From: Candidatus Fermentithermobacillaceae bacterium
GTDB taxonomy: Bacteria; Bacillota; Sulfobacillia; Fermentithermobacillales; DUSS01
Assembly (NCBI GenBank): GCA_020725645.1
Contig: DYEQ01000031.1
Span: forward strand, 62,001-126,000
Direction of reading: 5' to 3'
DNA length: 64,000 nt
The position numbers were made by a program, and so were the translations under genes. Shown here piece after piece: positions 9,470 through 18,881 of this stretch. The notes under the pieces were generated by a model. That model searched no databases, was not told the origin of the DNA, and was given only the letters and a program-made list of their open reading frames with translations. Numbering within the stretch: position 1 is the stretch's first letter; each line of letters opens with the position of its first letter.

Positions 9470-9982
9470 TTAAGCAAAGACGTCGTTTCCATAAGCGTCC
9501 GTGGCGACTATTGCGGGAAACTCTTCGACGGTCAGTTTGTAGATGGCTTCAGGGCCGAGCTCGGGAAACGCTACCACTTCGGCCTTACGAATATGCCGTG
9601 AAAGAAGAGCAGCCGCTCCCCCGGTGGTCACCATATATACGGCACGATGCGTCGCTATGGCCTGTACTACCGGAGATGACCTCCGGCCTTTTCCAATCAT
9701 CCCTTTCAGACCGTGTTGTAGCAGGAGCGGCACATACGGATCCATTCGCCTTGACGTCGTGGGTCCGCAGGCGCCGACGGCACGTCCCGGTTTCGCAGGA
9801 GTTGGTCCCGCGTAATAGATTATCTGACCACGGATATCGAAGGGGAGTTCCTCCCCCTTAAGGATAAGACGCTTGAGTTTTTCGTGTGCCGCGTCGCGAG
9901 CCGTGTATAGGACTCCAGTTATCGCCACTTCGTCCCCGGCTTTGAATGCCAGAACAACATCATCCGAAAGAGGCGTCTTCAT
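9470..9982 (-). CDS. Fumarate hydratase/L(+)-tartrate dehydratase-type Fe-S hydro-lyase, beta subunit
   Basis: LSDDVVLAFKAGDEVAITGVLYTARDAAHEKL, GPTPAKPGRAVGACGPTTSRRMDPYVPLLL. Track ORF begins at 10117; MKTPLSDDVV at 9982 is the more plausible start. Confidence 0.9.
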   Translation of the reverse strand: MKTPLSDDVVLAFKAGDEVAITGVLYTARDAAHEKLKRLILKGEELPFDIRGQIIYYAGPTPAKPGRAVGACGPTTSRRMDPYVPLLLQHGLKGMIGKGRRSSPVVQAIATHRAVYMVTTGGAAALLSRHIRKAEVVAFPELGPEAIYKLTVEEFPAIVATDAYGNDVFA

Positions 9983-10129
9983 CTCTACGACCAAGCGCGA
10001 TACCCCCTCTCTGCGGCAAAGACGATAACCCCTCCGTCTGCGATAGTATCCCGCGGTTATTGGCCTTTTTCTTTTCGTCCACGGGTACGTCAGAGCAGTT
10101 ACCGGTACAGCTACCACAAAACTTCCCGG

Positions 10130-10990
10130 CTACAAAGTCGTCCTGGCCACGCGGTTGACATGGCAACCGAGATTAACGGCTACAGGCAGCGAAGCGATGT
10201 GACATGGGCCGGTCTCAATGTGAACGGCAAAAGCCGTCACCCGCCCTCCAAGACCCTGCGGACCTATGCCCAGCTGGTTTATCTCCTCCAGAAGTTCCTG
10301 CTCCAGTGCGGCGTAGCGCGGGTCGCCGTGGCGGGCCCCGAGCGGTCGTACGAGCGCCTTCTTTGCCAGCAGGGGTGCTCTGTCGAAGGTGCCCCCGATC
10401 CCGACACCTACGACGTAAGGTGGGCACGCGTCCGGTCCCGCCGCCTCGACGGTCTCAACGACGAATCGCTTGACCCCTTCCAGGCCCGCATGAGGTGGGA
10501 GCATGCGCAGGGCGCTCGCGTTTTCGGCCCCGGCGCCCTTTGGGACCACCGTAATTCTGATGTTGTTTCCCGGGACTATCTCTACGTATGTCACCGCGGG
10601 GGTGTTGTCGCCGGAGTTTTCCCGCCGGAAGAGGGGGTCTTTGACAACGGACTTGCGCAGGTAACCTTCAATATATCCTGCCCTTACACCCCGGTTCACA
10701 GCTTCGAAGAGGTCTCCCCCTGTTAGATGAACGTCCTGCCCGATTTCGAGGAATACGACAACTACTCCGGTGTCCTGACAGGCGGGAATGTCTTCTTCCG
10801 CGGCAATCCGGTGATTTTCCAGAATCTGCCGGAGAATGCTCCTGCCCGCAATCGACTCCTCGCGTACAAGCGCCTGTTCGAGGACGGCCGTAAGCTCGGG
10901 GGGCATAATCACGTTGGATTCTATGCATAACCGCTTTACCGCTTCGGCAACCCGATCTACGCTGATCTCCCTCAGACACCCGTATCCCAT
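10130..10990 (-). CDS. Fumarate hydratase/Fe-S hydro-lyase, alpha subunit
   Basis: PACQDTGVVVVFLEIGQ, GIGGTFDRAPLLAKKAL, GPCHIASLPVAVNLGCHVNRVARTTL. Confidence 0.93.
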   Translation of the reverse strand: MGYGCLREISVDRVAEAVKRLCIESNVIMPPELTAVLEQALVREESIAGRSILRQILENHRIAAEEDIPACQDTGVVVVFLEIGQDVHLTGGDLFEAVNRGVRAGYIEGYLRKSVVKDPLFRRENSGDNTPAVTYVEIVPGNNIRITVVPKGAGAENASALRMLPPHAGLEGVKRFVVETVEAAGPDACPPYVVGVGIGGTFDRAPLLAKKALVRPLGARHGDPRYAALEQELLEEINQLGIGPQGLGGRVTAFAVHIETGPCHIASLPVAVNLGCHVNRVARTTL

Positions 10991-11384
10991 CTTTCAGCCC
11001 CCCGGTTCGTCGCTCTCAGGATAACTCGATTTCGAACCCTGCGGCTATTCACGGGAAACCCGCCTGCCTGAAACGAGATTACCTTGCCGGAATAGAGCTA
11101 TCAAGTCATGCCAAAAAGGAGCTCCGTGGCGTCATTCTCTCAGGCAAATTCCGGTCTCGCCCTGAGGTTTCGTGTTCCCGGGAGGATTTGTCTTCAAAGT
11201 AGGGCCTTGAAGCCTGTCAGATTGTCGAACGATCCTCTTAACAGCAGAGAAGGAATCTCCTTATTTGGTCTAGAAAGGGTGGATCGTAACCCCTTTCCTC
11301 GGACGGAATACCGAATGTTACCAGGGAGGTGTGACGCTCCGGATGCAACTTTGAGAAGTCGAAGTCTACCTTTGTTGAGAAGGG

Positions 11385-12584
11385 GTGTCGCGCATGTTCC
11401 GGTTGGCACTCGCGACAGCACGAGGGAATCTAAAGAAATACCTCATACCGATTCTGAGTCTCACAGCTGCAGTGGTCATAAGCAATCTCGGGCTCTCCGG
11501 TGCAGCTCTATTATGGAGGTATTCGCAGTACCCCATCTATCAAGCTTACGGAGGCGAACTGATAGTGATTCATTCCGCCACGAGCCTGCGGAGTGAGAAA
11601 GGTGGAGTTTACTCAGACGAGTTTTTCACGCTTTTCCCCTCGCAAGAAGTCGGTCAGACGGTGGCGAAAACACTTCCCGGTGCTCAGGTCACGAAGACCC
11701 TGTTCACGGCGGGAATAGTGCCCTACGGGGTCGCCCGCGTTACCGTGTGGCCGCTGATGGGAAGACTCGATACCACCGGCAGATGGCTGTACAAACCGCG
11801 CGTCCTCCGGGGTAACGATATCTTCACCGGGCAGTCGGTCGAATCCCGGGCCTGGGGTCCCAGTACGAGCGACGGTAGATCGATGTTCGGCGAACCCGGT
11901 AGGGAGCTGCATCTCAGGGTCGCTCACTTCAAAGAGGGAGACCAGTGGGACCTTACGTCCGGCCAGAGACACCCGTATACCCTTGAAGGCGTGTATGGCC
12001 CGCCCTACGCTAACCCGGCCCTCTGGGCCCCCCTCGAGACGGTGCAGACGCATTGTGGTGCACCCGGTTTGGTGAGCTGGATGGGCGTCGCTTGCGCGAA
12101 TCCGCTGCAGGTCGAAGGCGACAGGGACAAGCTGGTTGCCGAACTGTCCGCGCGCTTTCCTGAACTGAAAGTGATTACCGCCGAGGAACTCGCCGGGATG
12201 CTAGTGGCAGACCTGTCCAAGCTGAGGGAAACCGCCCGTTATTACGTGCCTCTCATGGTGCTCGTCTCTTGCTTGACTATCGTAGCGACTACGATGGCCA
12301 TCTCCAGAAGCAGGCGACGGGAACTCGCGTTGCTCAGGGTTATAGGACTGAGCAACAACCAGGTCCGGTTCCTCTTCATTGCGGAGTGCAGTTTCATCGG
12401 ACTGCTCGGGGGCTTTCTCGGAACCGGTATCGCTTCGGCGGTGTCACTGTCGCTTTTCAAGGCGTCAACCCTGACCTACCAGCCCTTTGCCGTGTCTCTT
12501 CTCGTCAGTCTCATCACAGGAACCATTTTCTCGTATACGGCCATACGCGATGCGACCGTGACCGAATCGATGAGAAATCCTTAG
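11385..12584 (+). CDS. FtsX/MacB-type ABC transporter permease
   Basis: C-terminal SRSRRRELALLRVIGLSNNQVRFLFIAECSFIGLLGGFLGTGIA; N-terminal TM plus periplasmic domain. Confidence 0.82.
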   Translation: MSRMFRLALATARGNLKKYLIPILSLTAAVVISNLGLSGAALLWRYSQYPIYQAYGGELIVIHSATSLRSEKGGVYSDEFFTLFPSQEVGQTVAKTLPGAQVTKTLFTAGIVPYGVARVTVWPLMGRLDTTGRWLYKPRVLRGNDIFTGQSVESRAWGPSTSDGRSMFGEPGRELHLRVAHFKEGDQWDLTSGQRHPYTLEGVYGPPYANPALWAPLETVQTHCGAPGLVSWMGVACANPLQVEGDRDKLVAELSARFPELKVITAEELAGMLVADLSKLRETARYYVPLMVLVSCLTIVATTMAISRSRRRELALLRVIGLSNNQVRFLFIAECSFIGLLGGFLGTGIASAVSLSLFKASTLTYQPFAVSLLVSLITGTIFSYTAIRDATVTESMRNP

Positions 12585-12627
12585 CCGCTGATATCCTTCA
12601 ACTTTCTCATCGAAGGAGGAATCGAGC

Positions 12628-13311
12628 GTGGAGACGGGTTTCAAGTTGTCGGGAAAGGGCCTGGTCAAGACGTATAAGACCGGCGATGCCACCATACAGG
12701 TGCTGGCCGGAGCGACGATCGAAGTCTCCGCAGGCGAAATGGTTGTCCTGCTGGGACCATCGGGCTCTGGCAAGACCACTTTACTCCATCTCCTGGCGGG
12801 ACTCGAGAAGCCTGATTCAGGGTCGGTTTTCGTCAACGGCACGGACATATATTCGCTGTCGGATGCCAAACGCTCGAGGATGAGGCGGGAGCAGTTCGGG
12901 TTCGTTTTCCAATCGTTCAACCTTTTGAGCAGCATGTCCGCATTGGAGAACGTCCAGATTCCCCTCTGGACGCTGGGACGGAAAAACGCCAGGGTGCTGG
13001 CGGAGGAGATTCTCGAACGCGTCGGACTTGCCCACCGAATCCACCACCGGCCGGGCCAGCTGTCCGGCGGTGAGCAGCAGAGGGTTGCGATCGCCCGCGC
13101 TCTCGTCACTCAGCCCAAAATGGTGTTTGCCGATGAGCCCACGGGCAATCTGGACAGGTCCTCAGCTTCGAGCGTAATGGATTGCCTCGTATCGGCCGTC
13201 CGCGATTCGAACGCCGGTTGTCTCCTGGTAACCCACAACATGCAGTGGGCCGAAGTCGCCGACCGCGTTCTGTATCTGGTCGATGGCAGAGTGGAGGTCG
13301 AAAGGAAATGA
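12628..13311 (+). CDS. ABC transporter ATP-binding protein (LolD/MacB-type)
   Basis: Walker A GPSGSGKTT, signature LSGGEQQRVAIARAL, Walker B MVFADEPTGNLD; GTG start. Confidence 0.95.
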   Translation: METGFKLSGKGLVKTYKTGDATIQVLAGATIEVSAGEMVVLLGPSGSGKTTLLHLLAGLEKPDSGSVFVNGTDIYSLSDAKRSRMRREQFGFVFQSFNLLSSMSALENVQIPLWTLGRKNARVLAEEILERVGLAHRIHHRPGQLSGGEQQRVAIARALVTQPKMVFADEPTGNLDRSSASSVMDCLVSAVRDSNAGCLLVTHNMQWAEVADRVLYLVDGRVEVERK

Positions 13312-14411
13312 TTCGGATGATAGCTCGCCTCGCGTGGTGGGGTTTCACCAGGGACCGGTTGAAAGTGGCCTTTATGATTCTCGCGGTGGTCGGAGGTATG
13401 GCGGCGTATGCAGTCCTCGAACCGACCTTGAACCACGTCTCGGCCACATCCATGCAGATTTGGCGTACAGAAGCCCCCTGGGATATATCGGTCAAAGGAA
13501 CAGGAGTACATAGCCTGGTGAAGAGTCTTCGCTCTATAAGCGGAATTGCCGCCTATGAAGAGGCGTTCCTATTCGACGCTATCCTCCCCCGGGGACAAAT
13601 GACCCTGTTAGCTCTAAAAGGCCAGTGCGAACCCGGCGGTGGAGCCACGCCGATGTTATCGCTGGAGTGCGTCGAAGGGAGGGCGCCATCGGCACAAAAC
13701 GAAATAGCTCTCACCCAGGGCCTCGCGGAGACGCTCGGGCTTGCGGTCGGAGACACCGTTTCGCTACTCCCAATGGACGGCGAGGGAGAGCCCGTGCCTT
13801 TTACCGTGTCCGGCATCTTAGCTGCGAAGATCCGTGTACCGGTATTTCCGGTGGTTACCCGGGAAGGAGCATCGAGTGTCCAGCCAGATCTCGCGAAAAG
13901 CGAATGTCTTCTTGTAGCGCTCGACGGGCGGGTAGACATCGCGAAGGTGGCCTCCGCTCTGAGGAAGCTGGCTCCTGAGGCAGAGGTCGTCACCCTGGAA
14001 GAGCAGTACAAAGGTATTTCAACGGGGTTTAGCTATGCGGACGCCGTCGGGTCAGCTGCCCAGGTCGTTACGATGATCGTAGCAATTGCAGCTCTGACAA
14101 GCCTTTTCTTCCTCGGCGAGAGGACCAAGTCTTACCAGATAGGAGTCCTCAAAGCAGTCGGTGTACCTTCGAGCTGGCTGGTTCTTTCTTCTGCTGTCGA
14201 AGGAGTCATGACTCTATCTGCCGGGTGTGTTCTGGGATGGGTTCTCGTGACCCAGTTTTATAGTGTGGCCGTGCCATCGTCTCTACCCAGCGTAGTGCCG
14301 GGTCTCAAGGATATACTGCGGGTACTCGTTCCGGGGGGTGCAGCGGGCATCCTCACCGCTTCGGCGCTCGTCGTCTCAAGACCCGCGTCTTCCCTCCTGC
14401 GGGATTGGTGA
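13308..14411 (+). CDS. ABC transporter permease (FtsX-like)
   Basis: ATGA overlap with the ATPase gene gives start MIRMIARLAWWGFTRDRLKVAFMILAVVGG (track ORF starts upstream at 13182 inside the ATPase gene); C-terminal FtsX-like domain. Confidence 0.8.
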   Translation: MIRMIARLAWWGFTRDRLKVAFMILAVVGGMAAYAVLEPTLNHVSATSMQIWRTEAPWDISVKGTGVHSLVKSLRSISGIAAYEEAFLFDAILPRGQMTLLALKGQCEPGGGATPMLSLECVEGRAPSAQNEIALTQGLAETLGLAVGDTVSLLPMDGEGEPVPFTVSGILAAKIRVPVFPVVTREGASSVQPDLAKSECLLVALDGRVDIAKVASALRKLAPEAEVVTLEEQYKGISTGFSYADAVGSAAQVVTMIVAIAALTSLFFLGERTKSYQIGVLKAVGVPSSWLVLSSAVEGVMTLSAGCVLGWVLVTQFYSVAVPSSLPSVVPGLKDILRVLVPGGAAGILTASALVVSRPASSLLRDW

Positions 14412-14499
14412 GGTAAGGAGGTGCCGGTCGTTTTAGGCACAACGGCACATATGATGGAATGCATCCGGACCGTGGACTTGTGAAAGGAGGTTCGTCCAG

Positions 14500-14808
14500 A
14501 TGAACTCCGTAATCGTAAAGAAGGTTTCTCTAGGGTCTTATGTGTGGATGTTTACCGTCTCTTTCATTTTGGTCGGAGCAGTGTTAGGGGTGGTTGCGTT
14601 TCTGGCGAGCTTGTCCGGAGCACCGATTGAGAACGCGATCTTCGGGAGGAATTTCGCGGGCGTGCAAGCAGGCGCACTCTCCCTTGTTCTGAGTCCGGGA
14701 GTGTTTGGGATCCTGGGAGCGGTCACCGGTGCCCTGTCGTACCTTCCGTTTTCCGCGGCCCTCCGGGTCTTTCGCGGATTTCGCATTTACGGTCAATTCG
14801 ATCCGTAA
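14500..14808 (+). CDS. Small membrane protein, unknown function
   Basis: AAAGGAGG Shine-Dalgarno about 8 nt upstream; hydrophobic segments; follows the ABC exporter on the same strand. Confidence 0.6.
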   Translation: MNSVIVKKVSLGSYVWMFTVSFILVGAVLGVVAFLASLSGAPIENAIFGRNFAGVQAGALSLVLSPGVFGILGAVTGALSYLPFSAALRVFRGFRIYGQFDP

Positions 14809-14935
14809 GGTCGGAGCATCGCGGCAGCCGACATGCTCCACCTCAGCGGAACGGAAGGCGTGTCCGGGAGATGGTAGGAAGCCGCACGCGGGACACACCT
14901 TAGTGCGGTCGGGTAAGTCGGTGGGGAACGCTTTT

Positions 14936-15458
14936 CATCTCTTCCTCGCCAGGTAGTACAGGTATCCGTCTCCCAGTACCTTCTCGAGGATCTCGAAGCC
15001 GGCTCCGGATATCCACTCCTCCACCTGCTCTGGCTTCGGATAGTAATGGTAACCTCCGTGGTGAGCCTATTCGCCGAAGACCACAGGCAGCCCCATCTCC
15101 CGGGCCTTTCTGTAGGCCTCCTCGAGTTCGTCTTCGGCTATGACTTCTACGGTAAGGTAAAGATGGCCGTCTTTTTTCAACGCGGAAGCTAAGTTTCCGA
15201 GCACCAGAGGCCAGTCTTCGGGGCACACGTTTTCCATGGCATCCACGCACGTCGCAGCGGAAAACTCGGAGACATAGGTTATCTCTTGAAGACCTACCCT
15301 TTCCGTAGGCACTTCGGGGTGCTTCAAAGCTGCCAGCTTGAGCGTTTCCGATCACTGGTCTATCCCCACGACTGTCCTCCCCGCTTCGAGGGTCATCGTC
15401 CAGTATTTTCCTGTCCCGCAGGCAGCATCAAGGATTCGGGCGTTAATACATAACGGCA
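14936..15458 (-). pseudogene. Class I SAM-dependent methyltransferase pseudogene, N-terminus missing, two in-frame stops
   Basis: One frame reads ...ARILDAACGTGKYWTMTLEAGRTVVGIDQ(TGA)SETLKLAALKHPEV...SALKKDGHLYLTVEVIAEDELEEAYRKAREMGLPVVFGE(TAG)AHHGGYHYYPKPEQVEEWISGAGFEILEKVLGDGYLYYLARKR*; TGA at 15352-15354, TAG at 15067-15069. Confidence 0.82.
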
Positions 15459-15484
15459 GCCATAGAGGAAAACGGATTCTGGTA

Positions 15485-16705
15485 TCATCGCTCTCTTGTT
15501 GTCGCAGCTATAAACAGGCCCGCCGAAATGAAAGAGCAGACTCCTGCAGCAACGAACGATATCCGAAGGCCCACCGCTTCGATGAGCGCGCCCCATAAAA
15601 GCGGTCCCATGGCCCAAAAAGCACCTTCAAGCGTACCCAGAAACGATAAGGCGGTAGCTCTCTCTTCGACTATTTCACGGTTTCTCAGAAGAGTTACCCC
15701 GACGTTACGAAAGTACCTCGCCGCGATGGTGATCAGCACGAGCCCCACCAGGAAAACGGGGGAGGGAGCTACCGGCATGAGACAGAATGCGATTCCAGCG
15801 CCAAGCGCGGGGTACACCAGAAGAGCCCGGTACTTCGTGTATTTGGTTCTAGATAAGACCAGACCGGCTGCAGCCGAACCACAGGCGGTGACTCCAAAGG
15901 AGGCGGTGGCGCCCAGCACCCCGACGTCCCACCACTTGACCAGGTAAGTCAACCACCATGCGCTGTTCATCCACACGGGCAGGGTCATGAAAAAGCTCTC
16001 CACCGCCAGGAACTGAAGGATTCTGCTTCGCCGGAACTGCGTTAATCCCGACTTCAATACCTCAAGCCATCTGCGTTCCCGATGGCCGTAGTTTTCCGGA
16101 AAGGTGAGCACTCCGAAAGCGACTATGAGAAGTATAAGTCCGGTGATGGCTATGGGCAGTCTCACATCAGCCCAGGCTCCCAACCAGGTGGCAATGCCCA
16201 CGCCGATCACGATCATGGGGACGGAGGCCACATACAAGAGGGACATGGCCCTTTTCGTGCCCTCTTCCCCCACGTGGTCGTAAAGCCACGCCTCCCGTGA
16301 CCCACTCTGAAAAGCCCAGGAGATCCCCTGGAACACGGGGACCACCAAGCATTGGGCAAAAGTCCGCGCCTGGCTCAACCATAGTGCCCCTGCGGCATGG
16401 GAAAACAAGGCGATAGCCCAGCTCGACCGCCGACCCAGTTTATCCGCCACGGCTCCCGTCGGATAGTCCAGCATCATGCTTACCCATGATCCCAGCGAAA
16501 CGAAGAGGGCGAACTGAGACGGAGAAAGGTTCAAGCCCCGTTGGGTGGTCAGAAATTGCAGGTAGAACGGGTCCAGTATCTTCCAGGCGAAGAACTCGAC
16601 CGCTCCCACCGCCAGAACATATTTGGCTGCGAAGTAAACAGGACCGCGGTGCGACCGGATTTCGAGCGTACGTCCTGGACTTCCGCCTCCAACTGTCTTA
16701 CCCAT
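15485..16705 (-). CDS. Major facilitator superfamily transporter
   Basis: About 12 hydrophobic segments; SLGSWVSMMLDYPTGAVADKLGRRSS matches the MFS loop 2-3 motif. Confidence 0.88.
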   Translation of the reverse strand: MGKTVGGGSPGRTLEIRSHRGPVYFAAKYVLAVGAVEFFAWKILDPFYLQFLTTQRGLNLSPSQFALFVSLGSWVSMMLDYPTGAVADKLGRRSSWAIALFSHAAGALWLSQARTFAQCLVVPVFQGISWAFQSGSREAWLYDHVGEEGTKRAMSLLYVASVPMIVIGVGIATWLGAWADVRLPIAITGLILLIVAFGVLTFPENYGHRERRWLEVLKSGLTQFRRSRILQFLAVESFFMTLPVWMNSAWWLTYLVKWWDVGVLGATASFGVTACGSAAAGLVLSRTKYTKYRALLVYPALGAGIAFCLMPVAPSPVFLVGLVLITIAARYFRNVGVTLLRNREIVEERATALSFLGTLEGAFWAMGPLLWGALIEAVGLRISFVAAGVCSFISAGLFIAATTRER

Positions 16706-17002
16706 CCACCTTCGTCACCCCGTTTTAAGCACCGCACTCGATTATTCGTCCCCCTGTAACGGTGGTCCTGCCGTGTGCAAGGTGGAAGTTTGTGACGAAG
16801 CAAGCCCTTCAGGGTATGTGTAGTTAGGGCCGGAGAGGATAGCAAGGAAGACCTGCTTCACGCCGCGCGTTTACTGGTACAACGGGGAGTCTAACGTGTC
16901 GGCAGCCCACAACTAGCGGCGGCTTATGTACCTAGCCCATCGTCGGAGCTGCCCCTTTCACATCAGGTCAGCCAGTCGTGAAGGGTTGTTTCGCAAAAGC
17001 CG

Positions 17003-17413
17003 TCACGGCTGTAGGGGGAACTTCAGTGCAAAAAAGGCCTCGGTATCCTGCACGGTACGCGGCTTGAAGTCCAGCTGCTTCATGGGAATGCCGCTTCGCA
17101 GGCCGTGGTCAATCGCCGGCCTCCAGCTGGCCGGATCCGTGGTGACTCGGAAGGACGCGTCCCGGAAAACCACGATCAACTCTTCCCCGAGGAAGTAATG
17201 GGCGTACCAGTTGTCGTCGGTAACCATACCGGCCTGCAGCGCCCGGACCTGTTCGTCGATCTCGCTTTCCGGCACGCTCGTGAGCAGGAACCGCCAGGTC
17301 CCCACCTGCTTCCGGGCGATGATCTGCGCCTGGGGCAGTACGTCCGGGCTCCGCAGAGACTGCTCAATGACAATACCGAAGTAATGTTTCACGACCGCAC
17401 CTCCCGCTGGCAC
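17003..17413 (-). CDS. Hypothetical protein
   Basis: Coherent 136-aa ORF (VKHYFGIVIEQSLRSPDVLPQAQIIARKQVGTWRFLLTSVPESEIDEQV...); internal start near 17392 possible. Confidence 0.55.
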   Translation of the reverse strand: MPAGGAVVKHYFGIVIEQSLRSPDVLPQAQIIARKQVGTWRFLLTSVPESEIDEQVRALQAGMVTDDNWYAHYFLGEELIVVFRDASFRVTTDPASWRPAIDHGLRSGIPMKQLDFKPRTVQDTEAFFALKFPLQP

Positions 17414-17556
17414 TGGGCTCAGTATACGGCGCGCTTTTCAACTGACCATTCCCTTAATTTAGTAGGAAAGCTGATAAGTCCTTGCGCCTGGGACCGTCCC
17501 TACCAGACAGCGCCGTTTGTTTTAGGAGAGATTCCACATCTTCCGCTGAAAATCCT

Positions 17557-17632
17557 TTTACCTAGAAACAGGCAAGACCCGCCGGGCGCTGCCGGTGGGC
17601 CGCAAGGCACCCAGCCTAAGGGGTCAGGTGGC
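17557..17632 (+). ncRNA. Candidate structured RNA leader upstream of the QueG-like gene
   Basis: CCGCCGG-gcgctg-CCGGTGG hairpin, then GCC-GCAA-GGC, then ACCC...GGGT, just before a GGGAGGAG ribosome-binding site; no family match verified. Confidence 0.3.
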
Positions 17633-17679
17633 AGGATCTCTCGTCTCGATGGCGAACAAGTATTCCCCATAAGGGAGGA

Positions 17680-18552
17680 GTGATCGTGTTATTGGACGAA
17701 GTCAGACACATTGCTGAGTCCAGAGGAGCATTCAAGGTCGGCATTGCCAGCCCCGCTTTTCCAAAGGCCCTTCAGGGGTGCCAGCCGCACGACTTGATGC
17801 CCGACTGCCAATCGGTCATCTGCTTTGGCGTGGCAGTAGGTAGGGACGTTTATCAGCGTTTCGGGCTGGTCAGCCACTACGGAGGCGAACCCTTCACGCG
17901 ACCAGCAAGCTGGCTGATCGACTCGATCGCCCTAGCCGTATCTCAGTTCCTGTACCGCCGGGGAATCAAGTCATATGTGGTTCCGGATACGCTGGAGACG
18001 GTCGGAAGCGACGCGCAGGCCAGTTCTCCAGTTAAACTGGAAGAAGGCAGAATCGTTCCCTTCTCTATGAAGCTGGCAGCCTACGAAGCGGGCCTGGGGG
18101 TTTACGGCCGCAATAGCACCATTATTACGCCTGAGTACGGCTCTCAGGTGTACTTCAGGGCAATCCTGACCGACTACTCGTTCGACTGCGATGAACCCCT
18201 CGCGCAATTCGACCCGTGCCGCGGGTGCCAGCTTTGCGCGGACCTGTGCCCGGCAGGGGCGATAGACCCGTCTGTAGAACCTCCGCGAGGCCACGATCGG
18301 GTCCGCTGCAAGGCTTTCGTTTTCACCCTTCCCGCCTTCTCAGCAGACCCGACGGTATCCCGGTGCGGGTTGTGCAGCGAGCGCTGCCCGCAAGCAAAGC
18401 AGGCCGGCTTTACCTCGGGGAGGCATCACGCGCTTCTGGACCTCCCCGAGGAGAGGGCGCGGTCGATCAGCGCAGCGGTGCTGGGTTCTCGGGAGTTCCG
18501 ACAACGGCTGGAGCAGTTTGCGCGCTGGGAACTGTCCCGTACGGCTGGATGA
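17680..18552 (+). CDS. QueG-like (epoxyqueuosine reductase-related) 4Fe-4S protein
   Basis: FDPCRGCQLCADLCPAGAIDPS and CGLCSERCPQAKQAG cluster motifs; GTG start after AAGGGAGGAG. Confidence 0.72.
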   Translation: MIVLLDEVRHIAESRGAFKVGIASPAFPKALQGCQPHDLMPDCQSVICFGVAVGRDVYQRFGLVSHYGGEPFTRPASWLIDSIALAVSQFLYRRGIKSYVVPDTLETVGSDAQASSPVKLEEGRIVPFSMKLAAYEAGLGVYGRNSTIITPEYGSQVYFRAILTDYSFDCDEPLAQFDPCRGCQLCADLCPAGAIDPSVEPPRGHDRVRCKAFVFTLPAFSADPTVSRCGLCSERCPQAKQAGFTSGRHHALLDLPEERARSISAAVLGSREFRQRLEQFARWELSRTAG

Positions 18553-18881
18553 CGGGCGACTCCACCTCCGGGCCAGCTCATGCCGGGTGCCCAGGCACGC
18601 CCGCGGGTGACGCGGGGTAACGGCCGGCAGGGACGCAAAAGGGCGCGAAGGGGCCTGGGCATGGACCTCTTGGGTGACCAAGGCGTTCCGAGCGAGACTT
18701 GCAAGCCTGATTGACCAGGGAGACACCCTGCCCCTGGCGGGGATGAGCAAAGAGGTCCTTCCACTGGGTGGTGAGGTAGGGCTTTCTCACCGCCCGGTGG
18801 ATTCGTTCTGGAGCCAGGCATGGGTCGTCCAGTCCGGAATCATAGCTACAACCCCCATGGTAAGCCTACGTAGCGAAGACG

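Noticed and set aside
15352-15354. TGA in the methyltransferase frame as selenocysteine
   Set aside because: No Cys/Sec context in the family at that position, no SECIS-like hairpin evident, and a TAG follows in the same frame; pseudogenisation is simpler.
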